From Shewanella pneumatophori (lineage in GTDB: Bacteria; Pseudomonadota; Gammaproteobacteria; Enterobacterales; Shewanellaceae), in NCBI RefSeq assembly GCF_023283895.1, contig NZ_JAKILB010000021.1, positions 1-56,188 of the forward strand: 56,188 nt of DNA, written 5' to 3'. Made by a program: the position numbers and the translations under genes. Shown in pieces: positions 8,428 to 16,149 of the stretch; position 1 is the stretch's first letter; each line of letters opens with the position of its first letter. Below the pieces are notes generated by a model. The model was not told the origin of the DNA and searched no databases. It was given only the letters and a program-made list of their open reading frames with translations.

Positions 8428-9570
8428 ATGAGTAATAAAATAATTTCAATGATCCGCAAAGAGCTTATCGATGCAGCCCGAGATAAACGCTCGGTAATGG
8501 CGGGATTATATTACGCGGTAGGTACACCACTATTAATGTGCGGCATGTTCTTTTTGTTGATCGGCCAGCTAACCAGCCCGGAAGATCTCAATATCAAAAT
8601 TGATAATGCCAAAGGCGCTCCGGACCTAGTGAAATTTCTTGCTAGCCGCGGCATTACCCACGGTGAGAGTGATGCCAAAGACACCAAAGATATTCAGCTG
8701 ATAATCAGTGATGAATACGCCGCCAACATGGCAAAAGGACTCAGCGCTGAAGTCACGCTAATCGCTGATGCCTCTAATGAAAAATTACAAAACTCAATTC
8801 GTCGTTTAGAAAGAAGCTTACAGGAATACAGCGGAGAAATGGGTAGCTTACGTCTGATTGCGCGGGGCATTGATCCACGCGTAATGCAGCCGATTAAAGT
8901 GAATGTCAAAGATGAAGCCACCCCAGACTCTAAAGCGGGCATGATTCTAGGTCTTGCGACTATGACCATGATTTATGCGGTATTTATCTCGGGTATGAAC
9001 CTAGCTATCGATACCAGCGCCGGTGAGCGTGAGCGTAATTCACTGGCATTGCTATTAAGTCATCCGGTTTCGACTTGGGAGATTGTGATTGCCAAAATCA
9101 CTGCTGTGACTATTTTTGCCATGGTCGGCTTAGTGCTCACCTTGCTTATCTCTAAGGTGGCCTACAGCTTTGTACCTTGGCAAGAACTCGGTTTTGCCGT
9201 GAGCGTGAACACTAGCTTTATTGTAATGATGCTGCTTGTGGGCTTACCGGTAGCCATTATGGCAGCTTGCTTACAGCTATTTGTATCCTTTATGGCCAAG
9301 AGCTTTAAAGAAGCGCAGTCATACATCACTATCGTGTTAATGGTACCTATGATGCTTGCGATGGCGGCTAGTTACAACATCGCCCCGGAAGCCATTCAAT
9401 GGTTACCAATATCAGGACAAATGCAGGCGTTAATTGAATTTATTAAAGGCCGTGAACTACCGCTAACTCAAATCGCAGTGTCATCGGCATTCACTTTAAC
9501 CATTGCCACTGGCCTTGCTATTGGCATGCAAAAATCACTCAAGAGCGAGAAAATAGTGTTTGGTTTATAG
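8428..9570 (+). CDS. ABC-2 type permease (NatB-like)
   Basis: This 380-residue protein begins with the typical MIRKELIDAARDKRS helix, a first membrane span near residues 27-46, a large extracytoplasmic loop of about 130 residues, and five further spans from about residue 175 to the end. The motif SAGERERNSLALLLSHPVS before the third span is the ABC-2/NatB coupling region. With the preceding ATPase it forms a complete exporter. A perfect terminator hairpin ends the operon 7 bases after the stop codon. Confidence 0.92.
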   Translation: MSNKIISMIRKELIDAARDKRSVMAGLYYAVGTPLLMCGMFFLLIGQLTSPEDLNIKIDNAKGAPDLVKFLASRGITHGESDAKDTKDIQLIISDEYAANMAKGLSAEVTLIADASNEKLQNSIRRLERSLQEYSGEMGSLRLIARGIDPRVMQPIKVNVKDEATPDSKAGMILGLATMTMIYAVFISGMNLAIDTSAGERERNSLALLLSHPVSTWEIVIAKITAVTIFAMVGLVLTLLISKVAYSFVPWQELGFAVSVNTSFIVMMLLVGLPVAIMAACLQLFVSFMAKSFKEAQSYITIVLMVPMMLAMAASYNIAPEAIQWLPISGQMQALIEFIKGRELPLTQIAVSSAFTLTIATGLAIGMQKSLKSEKIVFGL

Positions 9571-9576
9571 CTAGGC

Positions 9577-9607
9577 GGCAGGGCTTAATCACTCATTAAG
9601 CCCTGCC
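9577..9607 (+). terminator. Intrinsic terminator after the NatB-like gene
   Basis: A perfect 13-bp stem (9577-9589 with 9595-9607, GGCAGGGCTTAAT and its complement) with a 5-base loop follows the permease stop. The T-run is displaced by about 12 bases (9619-9624), so termination may be incomplete. Confidence 0.75.
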
Positions 9608-9633
9608 ATTGAGCGTTATTTTTTAAGGATTAA

Positions 9634-9662
9634 GGAATAAGGAATAAGGAATAAGGAAATAA
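9634..9662 (+). repeat. Heptanucleotide tandem repeat overlapping a ribosome binding site
   Basis: Three perfect GGAATAA units (9634-9654) are followed by a variant GGAAATAA and preceded by AAGGATTA. Each unit supplies an AGGA Shine-Dalgarno core, and the array ends two bases before the ATG of a 51-residue ORF. Confidence 0.85.
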
Positions 9663-9664
9663 AT

Positions 9665-9820
9665 ATGGAATTTATTGATAAGATTTTAACCAATGATAAC
9701 ACCGGCTTTATGCTGCTATTAGGGCTCGTTGTTGTAGTTCTGTGGTTTCTTCCTGCCATGCTCGCCTATACCAATCAGTACAAGAATTTGATCAACTCAG
9801 AGCGGTTTTTGGCAAACTAA
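9665..9820 (+). CDS. Small single-span membrane protein (51 residues)
   Basis: The ORF starts with ATG directly after an array of Shine-Dalgarno-like repeats and encodes a short polar N-terminus, one hydrophobic span of about 20 residues (LLLGLVVVVLWFLPAMLAY) and a polar tail. The FLPAMLAY turn faintly resembles the first span of superinfection-immunity-like proteins (T4 Imm family), but the second span of that family is absent and I cannot find its continuation in other frames. It lies between the NatAB-type operon and a PspB-like gene. Function unknown. Confidence 0.55.
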   Translation: MEFIDKILTNDNTGFMLLLGLVVVVLWFLPAMLAYTNQYKNLINSERFLAN

Positions 9821-9903
9821 TTCAAGGCGAATAGCTGCAATAATGGTTATTCCCTTATAAAGCTAATCAACGCAGAAGTAGGCAGCCAAAAACGCTCCAG
9901 AAT

Positions 9904-9920
9904 GGCGAGTTTTACTCGCC
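9904..9920. other. Stem-loop in the leader region of the PspB-like gene
   Basis: GGCGAGT and ACTCGCC form a perfect 7-bp stem with a TTT loop. The same 229-base gap holds a run of seven G residues (9952-9958) and a second 6-bp stem, GCTAAC/GTTAGC (10009-10027), just before the PspB-like ribosome binding site. No gene is seen in the gap. Confidence 0.4.
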
Positions 9921-10049
9921 TGTATTCCAGCAGGGTTTTCACTCTTTGCTTGGGGGGGTCATGGTATGGGCCACAACAGGTAAAGTCGTTGATAAATATG
10001 CTAATCGTGCTAACACCCAAAGTTAGCCAATTATACTAAGGAGCAAATT

Positions 10050-10280
10050 ATGGATATTCCTATGATTGTACTTATTGTGGCTGTTGTTGCGATTGCCACT
10101 GCCGGAGAAGCGTTTAAGCACTACTTAAAGTCGCGAAAAATTACTAGCTCAGAGATCACTAACAACGAGCTAGAACTGCTGCGTAAGCAAAACAAACATT
10201 TAGAACAACGCGTACAAGTGCTTGAGAAAATCGTTACCGATAATAGCTATGAGCTAAAGTCACAAATTAACGCATTATAA
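10050..10280 (+). CDS. PspB-like small membrane protein
   Basis: The 76-residue protein has one N-terminal membrane span (IVLIVAVVAIATAG) and a charged helical tail of heptad-like sequence (ELELLRKQNKHLEQRVQVLEKI) that should form a coiled coil. This layout and the RVQVLEKIV region match PspB, which relays envelope stress to PspA with PspC. AAGGAG lies 7 bases before ATG. No pspA or pspC is nearby, so it is either an orphan paralogue or a structural look-alike. Confidence 0.65.
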   Translation: MDIPMIVLIVAVVAIATAGEAFKHYLKSRKITSSEITNNELELLRKQNKHLEQRVQVLEKIVTDNSYELKSQINAL

Positions 10281-10318
10281 ATCTACACAACCTCAATACT
10301 CATAGTGCTAACTAGGCG

Positions 10319-11326
10319 TTAGCAGCAGTCATGGGTATTAAATTTTTGCCGATAGGCTCGCGGCGTTAAACTGGTTATTTGCATAAATAACTTTCTAAAC
10401 GAGCTCACATCTTCATAGCCAACCAGTGCAACTATTTGTTCAACCGCCAACTCGGTGGTTTCTAGCAATCTCTTCGCCTCATCAATCCTAAGCCTTTGTA
10501 TATAGCTAGCCGGTGTTTCGTTGATGGCTTTTTTAAAGCGGCGGATTAACGTGCGTTTTCCCACAGCAAACTTATCGGCAATATCATCTAACTGCATATG
10601 ACTTTGTAAGTGCAGCTGCATCCAGTCTTGAATGCGTTTAACTAATTCATCATTGTGCTTAGGGTCGGCAGCTAATGTAACAAATGCTTGTTGTGAGGTG
10701 CGATTAGGATCGATTAGCAACACCTTGGCCATTTGCGTTGCTATTTGCTCGCCTGCCAGCTTATGCACTAACTGCAAAGCCAAACTCAAATTAGCACTGG
10801 TCGCCCCCGCGGTATAAAACTCACCATCATTCATCACCAGATGTTCACTACAGAGTTTGACCTGAGGAAAACTGCGCTTAAACAGCTCTGCCAACCACCA
10901 AACGCAAGTGGCCTTTTTGTCATCCAGCACCCCAGATGCCGCCAACATCAAAGTGCCAGAGCAATAAGCGGCTATCGGTTTACCTGTGGTAGCAAATTTG
11001 CGTAGCGTATCTAAATGAGGCTTAAAGTCCTGCATATACGCATTAAACTCTTGCCGATTTGTAATGGTAGCCGAAGCAACTACCACAGCGTCGGCATGGC
11101 TAAGATAATGCTCAGCTTCATCATGGGAGACCACAGGCAACACAACATGGTAATCACTGTTTATCGGCTTACCGTTAGGGGAAATGATGGCACACTCGAA
11201 TAGCATTTCGTCGGCGTTAGGATGAGTCACCTTCCAGTAAGTATTACAAAAGCTAAACACGTCCATAAAGCTTAAGATCCCACCTGCGACTGCATTATCG
11301 GCCGCCAAAACCACTATTCGCTTCAT
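10319..11326 (-). CDS. GlxA-type AraC-family regulator with DJ-1/PfpI-like N-terminal domain
   Basis: The 335-residue protein begins with a class I glutamine-amidotransferase-like (DJ-1/PfpI) domain of about 190 residues; the nucleophile-elbow region reads AAYCSGTLMLAASG, with a cysteine where the family often has one. A C-terminal AraC pair of helix-turn-helix motifs follows (HMQLDDIADKFAVGKRTLIRRFKKA and VEQIVALVGYEDVSSFRKLF regions). The start is the ATG with GGGAGGAG just upstream; an upstream in-frame ATG is unsupported. GlxA-type regulators often activate adjacent catabolic genes such as those for quaternary amines, but none is adjacent, so the target and ligand are unknown. It is divergent from a small membrane protein. 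Confidence 0.9.
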   Translation of the reverse strand: MKRIVVLAADNAVAGGILSFMDVFSFCNTYWKVTHPNADEMLFECAIISPNGKPINSDYHVVLPVVSHDEAEHYLSHADAVVVASATITNRQEFNAYMQDFKPHLDTLRKFATTGKPIAAYCSGTLMLAASGVLDDKKATCVWWLAELFKRSFPQVKLCSEHLVMNDGEFYTAGATSANLSLALQLVHKLAGEQIATQMAKVLLIDPNRTSQQAFVTLAADPKHNDELVKRIQDWMQLHLQSHMQLDDIADKFAVGKRTLIRRFKKAINETPASYIQRLRIDEAKRLLETTELAVEQIVALVGYEDVSSFRKLFMQITSLTPRAYRQKFNTHDCC

Positions 11327-11385
11327 CACTCCTCCCTTTACAGTCACGCATTGCAAACACCGACTGTCACTTATCACCTTTATTT

Positions 11386-11438
11386 TGTCAATAATGACAC
11401 TTAAAGCTCAGTTGTCCAGTTTTTATACTAATCAGTAT
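11386..11438. promoter_or_regulatory. Two palindromes in the GlxA-type regulator/small protein divergent region
   Basis: TGTCAATAATGACA (11386-11399) and ATACTAATCAGTAT (11425-11438) are each perfect 5-4-5 inverted repeats between divergent genes. They are good candidates for regulator sites; no promoter with convincing -35 and -10 spacing could be fixed. Confidence 0.45.
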
Positions 11439-11495
11439 TGGAAGGAGTATTGATTCGGCGCATCACTTATGTCGCTGTAATAAAGGAGTACAACA

Positions 11496-11723
11496 ATGAG
11501 AAACAACATTAATTCAGAGGTGAGCAATAAGAGAACCGCAACCAATCGACTATTTAGCTTAGGTTACTTGCTGCTTAGCTGGAGCCTACTTGTATGGCTA
11601 AATTTCAATATTGAACCCAATCTATTTGGTCACTTTATCGCAATTCCCAGCCTAGGCTTATTAAGCGGCTACAGTGCGTATTTAATTACAATTAAAAACA
11701 ACAAAGCCGCGAGCATTCGCTAG
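11496..11723 (+). CDS. Small membrane protein, two predicted spans
   Basis: The 75-residue product has a basic, polar N-terminus of about 18 residues and two hydrophobic spans (about residues 20-37 and 45-66) joined by a short loop with an acidic and an asparagine residue, ending in a basic tail. AAAGGAG lies about 9 bases before ATG. I do not recognise a family. It is divergent from the GlxA-type regulator and may be its target. Confidence 0.65.
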   Translation: MRNNINSEVSNKRTATNRLFSLGYLLLSWSLLVWLNFNIEPNLFGHFIAIPSLGLLSGYSAYLITIKNNKAASIR

Positions 11724-11729
11724 CGGCTT
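11704..11729. terminator. Stem-loop at the end of the small membrane protein gene
   Basis: AAGCCGC (11704-11710) pairs with GCGGCTT (11723-11729), with an inner AGC/GCT extension past one mismatch. It overlaps the stop codon. On the minus strand it is followed by TTGTTGTTTTT, so it can also end the chemoreceptor transcript. Confidence 0.6.
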
Positions 11730-11774
11730 GAGTAATCGTCGTTAACCAGCTGACTTTGTGTACTTAACTGATTA

Positions 11775-13433
11775 CTAGATTTTAAACTCTTGTACCAGTA
11801 CCGATAAACGTTGAGCCATAACGGCTAAGTTCTCACCCTCTTTAGAGCTAATATTGGTGCCCTCTGCGGTTTGTTCTGCAGCATTACTAATGTTGACGAT
11901 ATTGGTGTTAATCTCCTCAGAAACCGTGCTTTGCTCTTCAGCTGCAGTTGCAATTTGGGTATTCATATCAGTAATCGTTGCTATTGCTTTGGCAATATTT
12001 TGCAGCACCTCACCTGCACTGCGGGCATGATTAACACTGTCATCAACGTATTGGCGACTATCAGTCATTGCATTGGCAGCTGATTTAGCACCGCCCTGCA
12101 ACTTCTCAATCATACGTTGAATTTCTTCAGTGGATTCTTGAGTGCGACTCGCTAACGTTCTGACTTCATCAGCAACTACGGCAAAGCCTCGACCTTGTTC
12201 ACCCGCACGCGCCGCCTCAATTGCCGCATTTAATGCCAATAAGTTGGTTTGCTCGGCAATGCCTTTAATCACATCGAGAATCGAGCCAATTTGGTGGCTA
12301 TCATCTTCAAGATCTTTAACCACTTGCGCTGCACGCTCAATACCAACCGCTAAGCCCTCAATCGCTTGCACTGTGTTATTTACTACTTGTAAACCAGCTT
12401 GAGACTGAGTGTCAGTTTGCACAGCTGCGTCTGCGGCGTCGTTGGCATTTTTAGCCACTTCCACAACTGTCGCAGTCATCTCGTTCATTGCGGTGGCAAC
12501 CATTTCCAACTCATCTCGTTGGGTCTGGACAGAGATCGCCGCATCAGCCGTGGTTACAGCCATACCGCGAGAAGAGTCAGCCAATGAGCTAGACGTTTCA
12601 GCCACGCTTAATAGACTCGTTTGAAACTTATCTAACATCAGGTTAAATGAACGTGAAAGCTGGCCTAATTCATCTTTGGTCGTAATATCAATTCTACGGG
12701 TAAGGTCTGAATCGGCCTGAATAGTGACGATAGACTGCTTCATGCTTTCAATTGAACTTAAAATAGCGCGCGACACAAAGAATAGAATCAAACCACCAAG
12801 GGAAAACGCAAAGAAAGTAATCGCAAATAGCTGCACTCGCATAGAAGCTAGCGCATCAAGAGCCTCTGCTTGAATATCGGTGCGTAACACCTGTTCGGCA
12901 TCTGTTAAGTCGCGAAAAGTGCGTCTTGCTTCATTAGCAAATGGGCTAGCACCTTTACTGTATTCAACCCAAGCAACTTGCAATACTTCGGGAGTACGAT
13001 CAACCGACTTTAGCGCTAACATACGTTGACGGCCATCTTCCAAAAATGCCTCAGTTGCTTGTTGAGATAGGTCGGCTAGCTGACGAATATTCTGACGTTC
13101 AGCCTGATTATTAATTGCGTTAATGGCTAAGTCTAAACCTTCAAAATGGCTATAAATATCTTCAATACGGGTTTCGAGTAAGCCGTAATTTTTAGTGAAA
13201 TCATCACCAAGCATGATGCTACGTGATAGTCGTGATACGTAATTCATATCGCGGTTAATTGACAGCAAATATTTCTGGCTGTTTACCGCCGCCTGATCAT
13301 ATTCATCGAAACGTTGTTCTACATCTTGAGTGCTGTACACAACATCAACCAAAATCGCACACGCTGCCATACCAAATACCAGCATTACCGCCATTAGCTT
13401 TCGTTTAATACTTAATGAAGCTAGCCAATCCAT
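11775..13433 (-). CDS. Methyl-accepting chemotaxis protein
   Basis: The 552-residue chemoreceptor has membrane spans at about residues 13-31 and 200-222 enclosing a roughly 165-residue helical periplasmic sensor of the four-helix-bundle type. A HAMP domain follows (about 222-275) and then a long cytoplasmic signalling domain. The tip motif is conserved: IAEQTNLLALNAAIEAARAG continuing through GRGFAVVADEVRTLA. Acidic and glutamine-rich methylation helices flank the tip. It has no neighbouring chemotaxis kinase genes, as is usual for scattered receptors. The ligand cannot be read from the sequence. Confidence 0.95.
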   Translation of the reverse strand: MDWLASLSIKRKLMAVMLVFGMAACAILVDVVYSTQDVEQRFDEYDQAAVNSQKYLLSINRDMNYVSRLSRSIMLGDDFTKNYGLLETRIEDIYSHFEGLDLAINAINNQAERQNIRQLADLSQQATEAFLEDGRQRMLALKSVDRTPEVLQVAWVEYSKGASPFANEARRTFRDLTDAEQVLRTDIQAEALDALASMRVQLFAITFFAFSLGGLILFFVSRAILSSIESMKQSIVTIQADSDLTRRIDITTKDELGQLSRSFNLMLDKFQTSLLSVAETSSSLADSSRGMAVTTADAAISVQTQRDELEMVATAMNEMTATVVEVAKNANDAADAAVQTDTQSQAGLQVVNNTVQAIEGLAVGIERAAQVVKDLEDDSHQIGSILDVIKGIAEQTNLLALNAAIEAARAGEQGRGFAVVADEVRTLASRTQESTEEIQRMIEKLQGGAKSAANAMTDSRQYVDDSVNHARSAGEVLQNIAKAIATITDMNTQIATAAEEQSTVSEEINTNIVNISNAAEQTAEGTNISSKEGENLAVMAQRLSVLVQEFKI

Positions 13434-13917
13434 TTTACTACTCCGAATACTTTATCAATGCACAAACGCAAATTTGCCCCAGAATAGAACATAAGTTGTT
13501 AAATTATTGAGATATTAATACCTTGGCGATATAAAAGTTTGTGAAAAAATATAAAAGGCTAATAAAGCGTTATTTGGCGATAGTTCACACTAAGAAAAAT
13601 ACTCAAATTGGTGAAAGGATTTATATCTCTTTAGCCATAAAAGCCCAAAGAATAACCAAAAGCACCTAATCCACTTTTGATTACCTATAACAAAAGCCAA
13701 AATGACTCGAGTAATCAATAGTGTTAAACACTTAATATCGTTAAAAATGATTATAATTAAATTGTAAACTTTGACAGAAACTAGATAGGTCTAGTACCAA
13801 GTTAGATAGTCAATTCACGCAGAAACAACAGTAAAAACTGGCGGGATTTCAGCCACAAAAAAGCGTGCCGAAACACGCTATTTTTATTCAAGATTTAGTA
13901 AAAACTAAGTAAAAAGA
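13434..13917. other. Gene-free AT-rich interval (484 bases)
   Basis: This stretch between the chemoreceptor start and the mogA end holds no credible ORF. It contains the presumed chemoreceptor promoter (no confident sigma-28 or sigma-70 match was found) and the mogA terminator at its right end. Two copies of the short sequence TATCGCCAA occur in inverted reading but look incidental. Confidence 0.6.
13857..13879 (-). terminator. Intrinsic terminator of mogA
   Basis: On the minus strand AGCGTG and CACGCT form a 6-bp stem with a 6-base loop, followed directly by six U residues. It lies 39 bases after the mogA stop codon. Confidence 0.8.
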
Positions 13918-14451
13918 TTACTTAGCTTTAGGTCTGAACGGCTTAATGACTGACTCATCACATTCTAAGAAAGGACCATCCATTAGATCGATACAGTATG
14001 GAATTGCTGGGAACACTGCATCCAGACATTCACGGATCGACTTTGGCTTGCCTGGCAAGTTTACAATCAGAGAGTCACCACGTAGACCTGCTGTTTGACG
14101 TGACAAAATAGCCGTTGGTACAAACTTTAATGATTCAGCGCGCATTAGCTCACCAAAGCCTGGCATCATGCGATCACATACAGCTTCTGTTGCTTCCGGT
14201 GTAACATCGCGCTTAGCAGGGCCTGTGCCGCCGGTTGTGACGATAAGGCTACAGTTTTGCTCGTCAGCCATCTTAATTAACGTTGCTGAAATCACGTCCT
14301 GCTCATCAGGGATCACCTCATAAACAGGCTCCCACTCAGATGTCAGGTATTCGTTCAGCACATCGATAATTGCCTTACCAGAAATATCTTCGTAAACACC
14401 AGCGCTGGCTCTATCACTTACCGTTACAATACCGATTCTAGCTTTGCTCAT
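13918..14451 (-). CDS. mog: Molybdopterin adenylyltransferase
   Basis: The 177-residue protein matches MogA/MoaB. It has the MPT-binding motif VTTGGTGPAKRDVTPEA near residue 90, the start IGIVTVSDRASAGVYED and the late LPGKPKSIRECLDAVFPA segment. MogA adenylates molybdopterin before MoeA inserts molybdate, in the cytoplasm. Length is close to the 195 residues of E. coli MogA. It stands alone with its own terminator; other moa/moe genes are not in the window. Confidence 0.95.
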   Translation of the reverse strand: MSKARIGIVTVSDRASAGVYEDISGKAIIDVLNEYLTSEWEPVYEVIPDEQDVISATLIKMADEQNCSLIVTTGGTGPAKRDVTPEATEAVCDRMMPGFGELMRAESLKFVPTAILSRQTAGLRGDSLIVNLPGKPKSIRECLDAVFPAIPYCIDLMDGPFLECDESVIKPFRPKAK

Positions 14452-14800
14452 TTCTCTTCCTTCAATCTGATCTAGATAAACTGCTTCATTGAGAGTTTAT
14501 CGTCAACGTTAGCGTCTCTATAGTCTGGCTTTAAAGTAGCATAAAGTTAACTATTTGGATTTGATTATTGTGGCGTTCGCAGTAAAAACCAATCACAGGC
14601 TATTTTATGATTATTTGCTAACCAACCAAGTCTGTCTGTACAAAAAACACACTGAAGTGACGACATTTGCTGCAAACGCGATATAGCTCGCATTTTTTTT
14701 GAAGTTCCAGCCTCTAACAACACTTGTTTTCGACAAATTCTGCCGTACTCTTGCGTCTTCTCGAATTCAGCTGAATTCGCACCATGTCAGGGGACAATAA
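14452..14800. other. Divergent intergenic region between mogA and the D15-like gene
   Basis: These 349 bases contain no credible ORF. They must carry the mogA promoter near the left end and that of the outer membrane protein near the right end; the clearest element is the 18-bp palindrome just before the TTG start. Confidence 0.6.
14762..14779. promoter_or_regulatory. Perfect 18-bp palindrome upstream of the D15-like gene
   Basis: CGAATTCAGCTGAATTCG is a perfect palindrome whose right end is 21 bases before the TTG start. It lies where a repressor site or a leader hairpin could act on the outer membrane protein pair. Confidence 0.5.
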
Positions 14801-16126
14801 TTGAACAGCACATCAGGCTTATGGCAAGCAAGCTTAGCCTTAATCGCAATGCTTTTTTCAACGACGAGTATTGCCACTTCAAGTCAGCAAAACTTACCAA
14901 CCAAAAGCAGTGAACAGCCTTTTTTCAGCAACCAACAACAAGCTGAAGAACGCAGTAAGGCTTACGATGATGCAATTGAAGAACTCGACGCTCAACAAGA
15001 TAACTGCACCACAGAGCAGGTTTGCGATGAGCTTGACGCTGCAATCACTGATCTTGAGTACGGCAAGCACAATCATATCGCTAAAAATGGCCTAGCCATG
15101 TTCGATATTTTGGGCGGCCCCGCATTTACCCCTGAAAACGGTATGATGATGGCTCTTGGCGGCCTGTACTCCTTTAAAACCGAGCGCGAGCAAACAGAAT
15201 TACAACGCTCGAGCGTGTCACTATTCGGTATTGTAAATAAAGGTGACGGCGATGTGGGTTATAGCATTCGCTCAAAACAGAACCTGTTTTTTGATAACGA
15301 CGATATTCGTTACAACGGCCTGTTTGTATTGGCTGACCAAAGTGAAAACTTTTGGGGAGTCGGTTACAACGCAGGTAAGCAACAGGCTGCATCTGATGAC
15401 ACTTTGTTAAACAAAACATCACTAAGTTACCACGCAAACTTAGACTTTAAGAGTGACTACGGTTTCTACTTTGGCCCAGCACTGCGCTTAAACTACTTTA
15501 AGCCAGATCAAACTAGCCTGCCGCAAAATGCAATTGATGATGAAAACTTCCAACAATACAAAGATAAACCTTTGTCTATGGGTTTAGGCTTTTCGGTCAG
15601 CTACGACAGTCGCGATGTTGCGGTTAACGCATGGCAAGGCCAATTCCTTAACCTAGAGTACATCAACTACAACCCAAGTTTTGGCAGCGATAATCGCTAT
15701 CAAAAGGCGCTTATCGACCATAGATATTACTTACCGCTGGCATTAGGCAAGGTATTAGCATTTTACAATGCCTACCAATGGAGTGATGGCGATGTTCCTT
15801 ACTATGACTTACCGACTTTAGGCGGCCAAGCATCGCTACGCGGCCTGTATCAAGGGCGTTACCGCGACAGTGAAGCAATTGAGCACACCGTTGAATACCG
15901 CCATACCTTTTTACGCCATAACGGCGAATTGTCGGCTCATGGCATGACTTTGTGGGCAGGTGTTGGCTCTATTGCAGGCACAGATACTCACCTTTATGAA
16001 AAGCTTTTATATAGCTACGGCGTTGGTTACCGCTACGAGTTACAGCCAAGAATGAACGTGCGCGTTGATCTTGGTTTAAGTGACGGCGACAGCGGGTTTT
16101 ACCTGACCTTTACCGAAGCCTTTTAA
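14801..16126 (+). CDS. BamA/TamA-like (surface antigen D15) outer membrane protein
   Basis: The 441-residue product has a signal peptide (ALIAMLFSTTSIATS), then an acidic helical segment with two cysteines (residues about 68 and 74), and from about residue 100 a 16-strand-type barrel. The barrel contains SYDSRDVAVNAWQGQFLNLE and LGGQASLRGLYQGRYRD, which match the D15 signature including the conserved R-G-x motif of the L6 lid, and it ends in phenylalanine. It lacks visible POTRA domains, so it is a barrel-only relative. The start is TTG, with AGGGG 8 bases upstream; an ATG start in this position runs into a stop. It precedes another barrel-like gene by 23 bases. Confidence 0.85.
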   Translation: MNSTSGLWQASLALIAMLFSTTSIATSSQQNLPTKSSEQPFFSNQQQAEERSKAYDDAIEELDAQQDNCTTEQVCDELDAAITDLEYGKHNHIAKNGLAMFDILGGPAFTPENGMMMALGGLYSFKTEREQTELQRSSVSLFGIVNKGDGDVGYSIRSKQNLFFDNDDIRYNGLFVLADQSENFWGVGYNAGKQQAASDDTLLNKTSLSYHANLDFKSDYGFYFGPALRLNYFKPDQTSLPQNAIDDENFQQYKDKPLSMGLGFSVSYDSRDVAVNAWQGQFLNLEYINYNPSFGSDNRYQKALIDHRYYLPLALGKVLAFYNAYQWSDGDVPYYDLPTLGGQASLRGLYQGRYRDSEAIEHTVEYRHTFLRHNGELSAHGMTLWAGVGSIAGTDTHLYEKLLYSYGVGYRYELQPRMNVRVDLGLSDGDSGFYLTFTEAF

Positions 16127-16149
16127 TTAATATCTTGAGAAAAAACCAA

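Noticed and set aside
9665..10280. Prophage remnant (immunity-like protein plus PspB-like protein)
   Set aside because: No integrase, phage structural genes or att repeats are visible; the similarity of the 51-residue protein to phage immunity proteins is only one short segment.
13434..13560. Sigma-28 promoter for the chemoreceptor
   Set aside because: No match to the -35 TAAA and -10 GCCGATAA pattern with correct spacing was found.
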